Shown: positions 1-8,262 of the stretch, one piece after another
Layout: each line of letters opens with the position of its first letter
How positions within the stretch are numbered: position 1 is the stretch's first letter
Source: Chromatiales bacterium
GTDB taxonomy: Bacteria; Pseudomonadota; Gammaproteobacteria; JAGRCI01
Direction of reading: 5' to 3'
Length of the DNA stretch: 54,986 nt
Assembly (NCBI GenBank): GCA_020445565.1
Contig: JAGRGI010000163.1
Location: 1-54,986, forward strand
Notes under the pieces: model-generated
Seen by the model: only the letters and a program-made list of their open reading frames with translations
Told to the model about the DNA's origin: nothing
Database searches by the model: none
Program-made: the position numbers and the translations under genes

Positions 1-22
1 CTACCGACTGAGCTACCGGGGA
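1..22 (-). tRNA. tRNA 5' end, cut by window edge (possibly tRNA-Asn)
   Basis: Read on the minus strand, these bases give a 7-base acceptor arm (TCCCCGG), the U8-A9 pair and the start of a D-arm (GCTCAGTCGGTAG), the conserved opening of a tRNA. The anticodon lies outside the window, so identity is not seen. A gammaproteobacterial tRNA beginning with T and this D-arm is often tRNA-Asn, but that is only a guess. A strong promoter lies just upstream. Confidence 0.85.
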
Positions 23-36
23 AAATTGAAGGCGCG

Positions 37-65
37 ATAATACCGGACTGGGGCTCCGTGGTCAA
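37..65 (-). promoter_or_regulatory. Sigma70-type promoter of the tRNA
   Basis: On the minus strand there is a -35 TTGACC at 65-60, exactly 17 bases of spacer, and a -10 TATTAT at 42-37. It is followed by a GC-rich discriminator (CGCGCC, 36-31). The tRNA starts about 15 bases after the -10. GC-rich discriminators are typical of stable-RNA promoters under stringent control, so such control is inferred here. Confidence 0.75.
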
Positions 66-278
66 CGAGGGTGGTTGAATGCGTTGGTGCAGGGAAATTC
101 GCTACGGTTGGAGTGTCGCAGGCGTTAGTCGTCCCGGAGGCTAATGCCTTTGGGAACCTGGGGCTTGGGGGGGGTGCTGGCGCGGCTGGGAGCGACCACA
201 GGCACTATTCGTGCGGCGTCATTGCGGCGGTGGATATCTTACTATCCGGGGCGCCTCTCAGGCCGTAGCGGCCTTGTT

Positions 279-449
279 TCAAGCAACGGCGTTTTGGGGT
301 AAATCAATTTCTCGCTCTTCCACGGCCTGGCGGTACTGCAGGATGGCCAAGTCCAGAGCAGCCTGGGTTCTGTCGTTGGGATGGCCGAGAAAGGCCGCCA
401 TGCGGGATTCAAGAACTTCGAGCCACAGATCCAAGTATTCGTCTGCCAT
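279..449 (-). CDS. Small acidic helical protein, 56 aa, unknown function
   Basis: ATG at 449 follows a strong ribosome binding site (GAGGAG, 8 bases upstream), and the frame closes with TGA at 279. The product starts MADEYLDLWLEVLESR and is rich in Leu, Ala and Glu, consistent with two amphipathic helices. It has no signal peptide or cysteine. It lies downstream of the SbcC-like ATPase gene on the same strand, separated by 115 bases that hold a long bipartite hairpin ending just before the ribosome binding site. I do not recognise the family. The binding site and the confined frame favour a real gene. Confidence 0.6.
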   Translation of the reverse strand: MADEYLDLWLEVLESRMAAFLGHPNDRTQAALDLAILQYRQAVEEREIDLPQNAVA

Positions 450-463
450 CGTATTTTCTCCTC

Positions 464-514
464 TTGCTGTCTTTTTGTTTCGTTGCCGAGCTTAGCAACG
501 AAATGTGACAGCAA
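464..514 (-). promoter_or_regulatory. Bipartite hairpin in the leader of the 56-aa gene
   Basis: Two nested inverted repeats are seen. The inner 9-bp stem pairs 478-486 with 495-503 (TTTCGTTGC / GCAACGAAA) around an 8-base loop. The outer 8-bp stem pairs 464-471 with 507-514 (TTGCTGTC / GACAGCAA). Internal loops of 6 and 3 bases separate them. In the minus-strand transcript the structure ends 2-3 bases before the GAGGAG ribosome binding site. No U-tract follows on the minus strand, so it is not a classical terminator. A stabilising or translation-controlling leader, or an operator, is possible. Confidence 0.5.
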
Positions 515-564
515 TAAGACAGTCCTATGGATGGGGTGGGTGGATTTTATGTCGCGTACCGGGC

Positions 565-2838
565 TCAGTGATTGTCCGCGTTCCCGCTGACGAGTAGTTC
601 GCTGGAATCCCGAGAGCATTCGAGCCGCCACTTGAACTGGCCGCGAAACTCGAATTCCTGGGAGATGATCCAGATCTGGCTCAGTGTCTTGTCCATCTCC
701 GAGAGTGCCTTGAGGGTATTGCGGATACGCTCGCGGTCGAAGAAGGCGAAGGGTTCATCCAGAATCAGAAACTGATGTTGTTGGTTACTCACTTCGGTCA
801 GGGCCTTGGACATGGCCAGTCGCGTGGCAAGCAGCACTTGACGCTGGGCACCGCTGGACAATTCATCCAAGGAAGCGAAATCGTTCTTTTCCATCGAAAA
901 TACGCCGACGCGAAAATCGTCACCTATCTTCATGCGACCGTACCGGCCTTCGGTGAGTTTCGGTAATACTTCGGCAGTATATTGGCTGAGTAGCTGGTTG
1001 AATCGGCCGTAGATTCGTTTGCAGGTGGCATCGGTGAGACGAATCGCTTCATCCAGGATCAAAGACTGTTGTTCATGCCCTGCTTTGCCCTGGGATTTGG
1101 CATCGATTTGTGCTTGAAGTGTTTGTGCCTGATCGCTTCGCCGCTTTACCTCTTGCTGTATCGATGTGAGTTTTTCAGCGGCCTCATGTGCTTCTTCTAT
1201 GCGTCGTTCGAGCTTGCCGCGTTGTGCGGCGACCAAGCTCCGCAATTTGGCTGTGTTGCTGGCGCAACGTTCAAGCAGGTCGCGCAATTCCCCTTGGTGC
1301 CGACGTAGTTCCGCTTCGGTGGAGATGCCTGCGCCAGGGTCGTCCACGAATTTTCGCAAAGCGCGATTGATGTGGGCGTCGCCCAGGCGGCGCAGGCGCT
1401 GAACGGCTTCCGGGAAGGGCAGAGAGTCCAATTGTTCCAGTAGAACCCGTGACTCTGCCTTCGCTTGCATCTGCTCGTCCATTTTACGGATTTGGCGCCG
1501 AAAGCCCCGCGTTCTGGTGCCGAGTTTTCGAAATAACGGGAAGAGCACCAGTGCCAACACCGCGCAGACGGCCGCTACGGGCAGCAGGCGCTCGGCGTAC
1601 TCTGAGCGCCACCAGGGGAATGTGGCTAGTTGAGCGCCAATGTCGATGCCGAATGGTTGCCAGTCTGTGTCTCGGACCAGCGACCACCATGTGGATAGTG
1701 CGGCTCCGGCAGTACCTAAAAATGCCAATAGGGCCAGGAAAACGGTGAATCTTGCACTGCGGCCGCGAGCGAGTTGCGTGCGTAGTTCCGCTTTACGCTT
1801 TGGAATGGGCAATTCGTCGATTTCATCGTCATCGCCCGGTTCTCTCTTGCCCAGGAGCACGTCCAATTGTTCCTGGTGCATTTGGATGTGTTCACGTACA
1901 GGCTCGAAAGCCTGGAGCCGTTCGTTCAATTCATCGGCGAAGCGGCGCAGGTCCGGCTCGTTGCAGTCTATCGATGTTGCGTCGGGCGCTATGGCGGAGC
2001 AATTGCCTTGGAGAGCGGCAACCTGGTCGGCAAGCTCGACGCCTAATTCTCGCCAGCCGGTCAGGGAGGTTTCCACTCCGGCTTCGGTATAGGCGCGTCC
2101 ACTTTGCTGCACGGCTTCGCAGCTGGCCAGGACCTTTTCGAGTTGTTGATCGATGTCGACGATGTTTTTCTGGTGTTCCAGGCTGTCTTTTTCCAGTGCG
2201 ACATGTTGAGCCTGTAGTTGCTCGGTTTCCACCTGTGGGTCGCCAAGCGCCTCTATTTGCCGCTGCAATTCGGCAATTTCAGCATCAATGGCGCAAAGTG
2301 CTGCTTGCTCGGTGTCGCGATCCGAATGCAGTTGTAGCAGTACGGTTTCCAACTCTCCGGCACCTGCGATCGCCTTGATGGTGTGGCTCTGGGAGTGGGG
2401 TTCGGAGATCTCGCGTTGGGCGAGATAGAGTGCATCCAGGTATTGATCGAAGTCGAAACCACAAAGCTCGAGGATGCGTTGGTTTACGGCGTTTGGGCCG
2501 CTGCACTCGGGTCTGTCTTCTCCGGAAACGGTTAGTTCAGCAGCTTGCGTGCCGTTTTGTTGCAGTGTGCGGGCTATGCCGTATCGTTTGCCGTTTCGGG
2601 CCGTAAAATACATTTCGACGCTGGCTTCGGCTTCGCCCCAGCGAATGATTTTCCCGAGTTCGTTGGGTCCGCGGGCATAGGTGCGGCCGAATAGTGCGAA
2701 ACACAGGGTTTCTACCACGGCGGTTTTTCCCGATTCATTGGGACCGCTGACCGCGATGAGTCCCTTTTCTGGGATGTCGTTCAGCTCGAGGCGGACGTAC
2801 TTGAGCAGGTTGGCCGCCTTCAGGGAGTGTATGATCAT
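565..2838 (-). CDS. SbcC/Rad50-like (YhaN-type) AAA ATPase with central membrane helices
   Basis: The 757-aa protein has an ABC-type split ATPase. Walker A GPNESGKT is at residues 32-39. The signature LSSGAQRQ is at 660-667 and Walker B FLILDEPFAFFD at 690-701. The two halves are separated by coiled-coil arms. No CxxC zinc hook is present at the arm tip. Instead there are two hydrophobic segments, at about 364-384 and 418-436, which suggests anchoring in the inner membrane, as in YhaN-type proteins. Rad50/SbcC relatives process DNA ends with an SbcD-type nuclease, but no such nuclease gene is adjacent. The ATG overlaps the stop of the upstream 65-aa gene by 4 bases (ATGA). A DNA-repair role is inferred, not shown. 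Confidence 0.8.
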   Translation of the reverse strand: MIIHSLKAANLLKYVRLELNDIPEKGLIAVSGPNESGKTAVVETLCFALFGRTYARGPNELGKIIRWGEAEASVEMYFTARNGKRYGIARTLQQNGTQAAELTVSGEDRPECSGPNAVNQRILELCGFDFDQYLDALYLAQREISEPHSQSHTIKAIAGAGELETVLLQLHSDRDTEQAALCAIDAEIAELQRQIEALGDPQVETEQLQAQHVALEKDSLEHQKNIVDIDQQLEKVLASCEAVQQSGRAYTEAGVETSLTGWRELGVELADQVAALQGNCSAIAPDATSIDCNEPDLRRFADELNERLQAFEPVREHIQMHQEQLDVLLGKREPGDDDEIDELPIPKRKAELRTQLARGRSARFTVFLALLAFLGTAGAALSTWWSLVRDTDWQPFGIDIGAQLATFPWWRSEYAERLLPVAAVCAVLALVLFPLFRKLGTRTRGFRRQIRKMDEQMQAKAESRVLLEQLDSLPFPEAVQRLRRLGDAHINRALRKFVDDPGAGISTEAELRRHQGELRDLLERCASNTAKLRSLVAAQRGKLERRIEEAHEAAEKLTSIQQEVKRRSDQAQTLQAQIDAKSQGKAGHEQQSLILDEAIRLTDATCKRIYGRFNQLLSQYTAEVLPKLTEGRYGRMKIGDDFRVGVFSMEKNDFASLDELSSGAQRQVLLATRLAMSKALTEVSNQQHQFLILDEPFAFFDRERIRNTLKALSEMDKTLSQIWIISQEFEFRGQFKWRLECSRDSSELLVSGNADNH

Positions 2839-3032
2839 GCGCTCCGATTCCCGCGTACTGCTTGCAGATGGCGATTGACCAGCTCGACGGCTTGCCGATG
2901 CAGATCTTCGTCGAAGGGTTCGTCAGAGGCGCGCATGCGCTTCGCTTCCTCGTTGGCGAAGTGCTGAAATTCTTCTGCCGCGTCTTTTGGTGCTGAACGG
3001 TTGCCTAGACGAAACCAGGAAAATATGGCCAT
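2835..3032 (-). CDS. Small charged protein, 65 aa, coupled to the SbcC-like gene
   Basis: A 65-aa charged protein opens with MAIFSWFRLGNR, followed by a helical region with several Glu, Arg and His residues. Its stop overlaps the start of the SbcC-like ATPase (ATGA), so the two are probably co-translated. In related loci an SbcD/YhaO-type metallophosphoesterase often precedes the ATPase. This protein is far too short for that and shows no metal-binding motif. I do not recognise the family. A role as an accessory subunit of the ATPase is inferred from coupling only. Confidence 0.6.
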   Translation of the reverse strand: MAIFSWFRLGNRSAPKDAAEEFQHFANEEAKRMRASDEPFDEDLHRQAVELVNRHLQAVRGNRSA

Positions 3033-3073
3033 GACTTACTGTGTCCGCGGAGTGTGCCGATGTATGGCGCGGG

Positions 3074-3103
3074 ATTATGAAGTAGGTAGGTTTGGAAGGG
3101 CAA
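3074..3103 (-). promoter_or_regulatory. Candidate promoter for the 65-aa/SbcC-like pair
   Basis: On the minus strand TTGCCC (3103-3098) and CATAAT (3079-3074) are separated by 18 bases, in the 170-base gap behind the DEAD-like gene. The match is moderate. The leader to the ATG at 3032 would be about 35 bases. Confidence 0.35.
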
Positions 3104-3202
3104 ACGAGGCGGCCGCGGAGGGATTGACGCGACGACGCCTTCGTAAGGGCGGGTGAGGCTCGAGGTTGGTGCCGACCGTGGAAGGCACCACCTGGCGATG
3201 TA

Positions 3203-4537
3203 TTATTTCCTGCCGCCTTTCAGCCCTAAACGACCTTCAATGCGCGGACCATCGTGGTTTTCATCGTCTGCCGTGTTTGAGTCGGAACGCGACTTGTGTC
3301 GAACCACGATGCGAGGGTTGTTTTCCGTGCGGCGCCTTGGTCGAGGTTCCCCGGGGAAATAGTCGTCAGCCTCGCCTTGGTGATAGGAGGTTTGGGTGGG
3401 TGGCGGGTAGTCCCGATCGACGTTGCCCAGGTAGCCCGGTTGCTCCTGTTGCAGCGGCAACCAGGGACGGGACAAATCATTCCAGCCTGGCATGCTCTGG
3501 GGTTGACGATTGCGCATCCCTCCCCGAGAACCGGGTGCACCTTGTTGATTTGGGCGAGGCTTGTGGTTTGTCGAATTGAAGTTGGTCTGGTTGAAACCCG
3601 TCTGTGGCTGAATGGTGTTGCCGGGTTCTCGTTTACGCAAGCGTGGTGAATGCGGTGGGCGTCCCTTGCCTGGCGTGCGTTGCGGCCCTGGGGAAGGGCG
3701 CCCGCCCAATCGGGCCGGTTTGACGCGTTCCGGCTTGGCTTCATTTTCGTCATCGGCATCGGTGTTCTTTTTTGCTGCCGTGACAGTGGGGTTCACCGGA
3801 CTGGCTGTCTTTTCGGCCGGTGCGGCTTCGCGAACGCTGGCCTCGTCGCAGACGGGGTCGGTGATTCGAACGAGTTTGTCGCTGCGCAGCAATGCATCTG
3901 CCAAGGGGCGGACGCTGCCGTCCAGGTCGTCGGCAAAAAGGAAGGTCTGGCGATCCTGGGGCAACAATTCTGAGATTCGATTGGCGTGATTGGCGAGGCC
4001 AAGTTCGGACATCCGGTCGGCATCGTCGAGAATCAGTATTTGCAGGCCGGACAAGTCGGTGCGCTTGCGTTCAGCTTGGTCGATCAACCGTGCTGGCGTG
4101 GCGACGAGCAGGTCGGCACCGTCTTTGCTGCTACGCACTTTGGGGGGGTAAGGGGTTCCTCCAATTACCGTGGTGGCGCGAAATGGCGTGAACCGGGCCA
4201 GACGGCGGAACAGGCCAGCCACCCGTTGCGCCCGTTCCCGTGAGGGAACCAGGACCAGGGCACGGGTGTTGCGCCCTTCCGCGGCGGGGCGGTCGGTCAA
4301 TATCTGCAATACCGCCAGTATATAGGCGGCGGTTTTGCCCGGACATTTACCGGCCTTGACTTCCATGTCATGTCCTTCGATGGCTTTTGGTATTGCATCG
4401 ATTTGCAGGGGCGTGGGCTTGCTGAAGCCCAGCTCTGTGAGTCCCTTCAGGATTTGCTCATCCAGATTCAGTTCTTCAAAGGACAATGCCTGTTCCTCGA
4501 TTCTGTTAAACGCAGGGGCCAGAACGAACTGGGACAT
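3203..4537 (-). CDS. Degenerate DEAD-box protein: single RecA-like domain plus disordered RNA-binding-type tail
   Basis: The first ~215 of 444 residues align with the N-terminal RecA domain of DEAD-box RNA helicases. The Q motif region (FSKPTPLQIDAIP) is intact. Catalytic motifs are altered: motif I reads AGKCPGKT instead of AxTGSGKT (62-69), Ia is VPSRERA (97-103), Ib TPAR (147-150), motif II DDAD instead of DEAD (171-174), and motif III FAD instead of SAT (191-193). The second RecA domain is missing. In its place is a ~215-residue tail rich in Pro, Arg, Asn, Gln and Gly, ending in Lys/Arg-rich sequence. I infer an RNA-binding pseudo-helicase that is probably not an active unwinding enzyme. 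Only one usable start is seen. Confidence 0.75.
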   Translation of the reverse strand: MSQFVLAPAFNRIEEQALSFEELNLDEQILKGLTELGFSKPTPLQIDAIPKAIEGHDMEVKAGKCPGKTAAYILAVLQILTDRPAAEGRNTRALVLVPSRERAQRVAGLFRRLARFTPFRATTVIGGTPYPPKVRSSKDGADLLVATPARLIDQAERKRTDLSGLQILILDDADRMSELGLANHANRISELLPQDRQTFLFADDLDGSVRPLADALLRSDKLVRITDPVCDEASVREAAPAEKTASPVNPTVTAAKKNTDADDENEAKPERVKPARLGGRPSPGPQRTPGKGRPPHSPRLRKREPGNTIQPQTGFNQTNFNSTNHKPRPNQQGAPGSRGGMRNRQPQSMPGWNDLSRPWLPLQQEQPGYLGNVDRDYPPPTQTSYHQGEADDYFPGEPRPRRRTENNPRIVVRHKSRSDSNTADDENHDGPRIEGRLGLKGGRK

Positions 4538-5019
4538 CTGCTCTACGGCGAGCGGCCTATGACTATGTCAAAGAGGCTATGTGTCAGCCATAGGTTGGTT
4601 GGTGTCCGTTCAGGTCATGTATTTTGTGAAATGCTGAGGTTTGAAACCTCATCCGCCCGTTTACGGCTCCGTTAGGGAATCTTTTCTCCGATTGCCCTAT
4701 CGGCCGCTACGGTAAATGGTTTAGCGTCGCTCGCTTGCGGGTTGGCTGCGTAAGTGGTGGTCACTGGGCCGGTAAGTCGGAAATCCGGTGAATACGCTTG
4801 TTTCTGCTCACGCCACGCTTGATCTGCGCAGGTTCGAGATTGGACGGAGTCAGTGCGAAGTCCGGTCTTTTCCGTGCCGTTGGCATCCATTTGCGGTTTT
4901 CGGCGTCCCGCTGCGACGAGCAAGGTTGTTGTATCGCCACAGCCACCTTACCCTGAAATGCGGCTTAACTATACGCACAGAACTGCCAAGAGAACAAGTT
5001 TTTCTTTTGAGAGAGCATC
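4538..5019. other. Gene-poor stretch between mtaB and the DEAD-like gene
   Basis: No convincing gene is seen in these ~480 bases. A minus-strand frame at 4672-4923 (83 codons, ending IGEKIP) lacks a ribosome binding site and has irregular composition. Two inverted repeats occur: a perfect 7-bp palindrome at 4636-4650 (GAGGTTT-G-AAACCTC), and CCTATG (4556-4561) facing CATAGG (4589-4594) just upstream of the DEAD-like gene. A TTGACA hexamer lies at 4571-4566 on the minus strand, but no good -10 follows. Confidence 0.4.
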
Positions 5020-6297
5020 TCATTTCGCCTCACCGAGCAGGTTTGCACCGTCAGGACTTACCCCTCTGAGGTGGGTGTCGGTGATGCGATTTTCAAGGCT
5101 GGGTTGATCCGGTTTATTCCGCAGCACCCGAAAAAAACTTGGTGTATAACCTACATCGGTACCGTCGTCACGTCGCTTTTCCCAAAGCACCGGCACCTGT
5201 CTGCCGACCTGCCTTTGCAAGGCGTTAATCTTCAGGTCGCTTGCCAATGCGTGCAATTGTTCCGTCCTCTGGCGAGTTATTTCACGGGGAATCCGTCCCG
5301 GCAGTCGCGTGGCCGCCGTTCCATGACGAGCGGAGTAGGGGAAGATGTGTACATCGCCAAAGCCGATTTCTTTTATAAAATCCAGGGTTTGCTTCCATTC
5401 GTCATCGCTTTCTCCAGGGAATCCGACGATGATGTCTGTGGTGATGTTGAAGTCGTTACGGGTTTCGCGGGCGGTGCGAACCAGATCACGGAAACAGTCG
5501 GTCTTGCAGCGTCGTGCCATGCGTTGCAAGACGCTGTCGGAGCCGCTCTGCAGGGCGAGATGCAGGTGGGGCATCAGGCGATTGCTGGCGTATAGCTCGA
5601 AAAAGTTCTTTGGAATGTCCCACGGTTCGACGGATGCCAGGCGCAGTCGGGGAATATCGGTTTGCTGGAGTATCTGCGCTATCAGTTGATGGAGGTCGGA
5701 ATCCATGTCGCTGCCGTAACCGCCCACATGTACTCCGGTCAGTACGACTTCCTGTACACCGTTTTCGATCAGCAAATTGATTTGGCTGATGATCTCCCTG
5801 ACGCTGAGGCTGCGCTCCTCGCCGCGCGCGACGGTGACAATGCAAAAGGTGCAATGGTATCGGCAACCATCTTGAATCTTGACGAAGGCGCGCTGGCGGC
5901 CACGGGCGAACAGTGTCTCAGCGCCTGGCTCCATGGCGCTTACCGGGGTCGGTGGCAGGCCGAAGTGGTCCATGGCCAGTTCGACCAGGCGGGCCTTGTC
6001 ACTGTTCGGCAAGATCAGGTCCACCCCCAGTTCGTTTGCTGCGTCAGGTGGCGCCAGCGTTGCGAGGCAACCTGTCATCACGGTGCGGGCCTTTGGGTTG
6101 TGGCGGCGCAGGCGACGGGCCATCTGACGGGATTTGCGAGCAGCTTCCGCGGTGACGGCACAGGTATTGAGTATCATCACATCGGCATCTTCAGCATCCT
6201 TTGCCAGCTGGTGGCCCAGGCCTTGAAGCTGGCGGGCCCAATCCTCAAGTTCTGCTTCGTTCAGGCGGCAACCCAGGCTGTGAAGAAAAAAACGCAT
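5020..6297 (-). CDS. mtaB: tRNA (t6A37) methylthiotransferase MtaB
   Basis: MtaB is a radical-SAM enzyme that methylthiolates t6A at position 37 of ANN-decoding tRNAs. The 425-aa protein starts MRFFLHSLGCRLNEAE. It has the three N-terminal cysteines for the auxiliary cluster (SLGCRL, LNTCAV, MTGCLA) and the radical-SAM motif CRYHCTFC, followed by SAM-site sequence such as LTGVHVGGYG. The ATG at 6297 was chosen because the family begins right at this hydrophobic strand. The open frame runs 40 codons further upstream, but that part does not resemble the family. The C-terminal TRAM-like region is short. It lies downstream of ispG in the same direction. Confidence 0.92.
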   Translation of the reverse strand: MRFFLHSLGCRLNEAELEDWARQLQGLGHQLAKDAEDADVMILNTCAVTAEAARKSRQMARRLRRHNPKARTVMTGCLATLAPPDAANELGVDLILPNSDKARLVELAMDHFGLPPTPVSAMEPGAETLFARGRQRAFVKIQDGCRYHCTFCIVTVARGEERSLSVREIISQINLLIENGVQEVVLTGVHVGGYGSDMDSDLHQLIAQILQQTDIPRLRLASVEPWDIPKNFFELYASNRLMPHLHLALQSGSDSVLQRMARRCKTDCFRDLVRTARETRNDFNITTDIIVGFPGESDDEWKQTLDFIKEIGFGDVHIFPYSARHGTAATRLPGRIPREITRQRTEQLHALASDLKINALQRQVGRQVPVLWEKRRDDGTDVGYTPSFFRVLRNKPDQPSLENRITDTHLRGVSPDGANLLGEAK

Positions 6298-6388
6298 GTA
6301 GTGAACCAGATAACATCGCGAAGGCGGGCGCATTCGCATAATGACCACAAGAGATTCATGTGAACCCCTCGAAGCGCAGAGGAACTTG

Positions 6389-6428
6389 CCATGACTTTCC
6401 ACACCCCGGAGAGTCATGGTTTTTTTTT
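6389..6428 (+). terminator. Rho-independent terminator on the plus strand, without an assigned gene
   Basis: A perfect 8-bp stem (CCATGACT 6389-6396 with AGTCATGG 6412-6419) with a 15-base loop is followed by nine T at 6420-6428. It reads as a terminator only on the plus strand, yet the genes on both sides (mtaB, ispG) are on the minus strand. It may end an antisense or small RNA that starts within or just upstream of the mtaB region. Confidence 0.65.
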
Positions 6429-6498
6429 GCGTCGATTTTGTGGCTGTATCCCGGTTGCGACAAATTTATCGACGGAAATCGGGCGCTGTTGCGCCAGT

Positions 6499-7722
6499 CT
6501 ACTGGCCGTAGGTGCGTTCTACATAGGTTTCGACCAGGCGCTGAAACTCCTCAGCAATGTTGTCGCCCTTGAGGGTCACCGTTTTTTCGCCGTTTTCGTA
6601 TACGGGCGCCACGGGACGCTCGCCGGTGCCAGGCAGGCTGATACCGATGTTGGCGTGTCGGCTTTCGCCTGGGCCATTGACCACACAACCCATGACCGCT
6701 ACAGACATGGTTTCTACGCCTGGGTAGTTCTCACGCCAAGTGGGCATGCGCTGGCGCAGATAGTCCTGGATTCGCCCGGCCAGCTCCTGGAAATAGGTGC
6801 TGCTGGTGCGGCCGCAACCGGGGCAGGCTGTTACCAGGGGCAGGAAGGAACGGAGTCCCATGGTTTGTAGTATTTCCTGGGCGACGATGACCTCAGTGGA
6901 TCTGGGGCCGCCGGGCTCGGGCGTGAGCGAGACACGGATGGTGTCGCCAATACCTTCTTGCAGGAGTACCGCCAGGGCGGCGGTGGAAGCGACGATGCCT
7001 TTCGAGCCCATGCCGGCTTCGGTAAGCCCCAGGTGCAGGGCGTAGTCACTGCGGCTGGCCAATTCCCGGTAGACGGCGATCAGGTCTTGCACCACGCTCA
7101 TTTTGCAGGACAGTATGATCTTGTCCTTGCCCAGTCCCAGTGCCTCGGCCCGCTTGGCGCTCTCGAGGGCGGAACTGACCACCGCCTCGCGCATCAGTTC
7201 GTCAGCGTCCAGAGGGGATGGGCGCAGGTGGTTTTCGTCCATCAGCCGGGCCATCAGATCGGTATCCAGGCTGCCCCAATTGACGCCGATGCGCACAGGC
7301 TTGTCGTACTGGCAAGCGAACTCGATCATGCGCGCGAATTTTTCGTCGCGATGCTTGCCGCGGCCCACGTTGCCTGGATTGATGCGGTACTTGGCCAGGG
7401 CCTGGGCACATTCCGGCACCTCTTGCAGGAGTTTGTGGCCATTGAAATGGAAGTCACCCACCAGAGGGACGTCGCAGCCGAGTTCATCAAGCCGCTCGCG
7501 GATGGCCGGGACCTGGCGGGCCGATTCCACGCTGTTGACGGTGATGCGCACCAGCTCCGATCCGGCCTGCGCCAGTTCCCAAGCCTGTCGTGCGGTTGCC
7601 TTGGCATCGGCGGTGTCGGTATTGGTCATGGATTGGACGACGACCGGGTGGTCGCCGCCAATGGTTACCTTGCCCACCTTCACCGCGGTGGTGCGATGAC
7701 GGGGTAGGGATTGGGTCTGCAT
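6499..7722 (-). CDS. ispG: 4-hydroxy-3-methylbut-2-en-1-yl diphosphate synthase IspG
   Basis: IspG (GcpE) catalyses the penultimate step of the MEP isoprenoid pathway, the reductive ring opening of MEcPP to HMBPP, using a [4Fe-4S] cluster. The 407-aa protein has the TIM-barrel N-terminal part ([33 protein letters not shown]). Its cluster-binding cysteines are C300 and C303 (ACPGCGR) and C346 in CVVNGPGE, with the conserved Glu at 353. The length fits the bacterial two-domain form. It is transcribed toward mtaB, about 200 bases away. Confidence 0.97.
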   Translation of the reverse strand: MQTQSLPRHRTTAVKVGKVTIGGDHPVVVQSMTNTDTADAKATARQAWELAQAGSELVRITVNSVESARQVPAIRERLDELGCDVPLVGDFHFNGHKLLQEVPECAQALAKYRINPGNVGRGKHRDEKFARMIEFACQYDKPVRIGVNWGSLDTDLMARLMDENHLRPSPLDADELMREAVVSSALESAKRAEALGLGKDKIILSCKMSVVQDLIAVYRELASRSDYALHLGLTEAGMGSKGIVASTAALAVLLQEGIGDTIRVSLTPEPGGPRSTEVIVAQEILQTMGLRSFLPLVTACPGCGRTSSTYFQELAGRIQDYLRQRMPTWRENYPGVETMSVAVMGCVVNGPGESRHANIGISLPGTGERPVAPVYENGEKTVTLKGDNIAEEFQRLVETYVERTYGQ

Positions 7723-7860
7723 GATGGTGCCGGGTCCGGGTGAGGAGTTTGGCGCGCTATGCTACCGAAAAAGTGACGGTTCGGCATGTCGGCGACCGTT
7801 CGAGGGTCAGGTTCGGCTGCAATCAGCGCACGGACCGATGGTAGAGAGGGACCGCAATCG

Positions 7861-8172
7861 GTGCATCACGACCAGAGCTTCAAGAGCCTGATAGTGGTTT
7901 ATCCTTGCGAGGCCCCGGCCTTTTCTGCTGAGGCCGATACCGCCTACGCATCCTGCCGCGACAGTGTGAACCTGGAGCAAGGCCTGGAACAGGGCCGGCG
8001 AAATGGGGTCCGGCAAGGAGAAACACACATTCTGCTGCGTCTGCTCCAGCGGAAGTTTGGCGAATTGCCGGGAGCGGTGATTCGACGGGTGGAGGACGCA
8101 GACCAAGACAGTCTGCTTGCGTGGTCAGAGCGCGTTTTAACTGCTGAAACGCTTTCCCACGTATTCGATTGA
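7861..8172 (+). pseudogene. Internally deleted copy of an Rpn-family (PD-(D/E)XK) nuclease gene
   Basis: This short frame matches the two ends of the intact Rpn-type gene at 16393-17346 and lacks the middle. Its first ~26 residues (HHDQSFKSLIVVYPCEA) correspond to the start of the intact protein (FHDQNFKNLILDYPREA). After a short junction at about 7939-7963 it continues with LEQGLEQGRRNG and the C-terminal DUF4351-like part (LLRLLQRKFGELPGAV ... LLAWSERVL), matching the end. Roughly 200 codons, including the nuclease core, are missing, but the frame stays open. A GTG at 7861 sits where the intact start would be; the frame runs open upstream to about 7786. The product is not expected to be a nuclease. 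Confidence 0.75.
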
Positions 8173-8262
8173 TCGGGCTGCCCGAAGCGCTTGCCAGGCA
8201 ATCGGAGCAGGGTTTGGTATACCATTGGGACGCATGGTTACTCACAAATCCCGGGCGCCCGC

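Noticed and set aside
4543..4571. TTGACA as a promoter for the DEAD-like gene
   Set aside because: The hexamer is perfect but no -10 match lies at 16-18 bases, and transcription would begin at the start codon.
4672..4923. 83-codon minus-strand frame in the mtaB/DEAD-like gap
   Set aside because: No ribosome binding site, irregular composition and competing frames on the other strand; kept only as part of the unexplained stretch.
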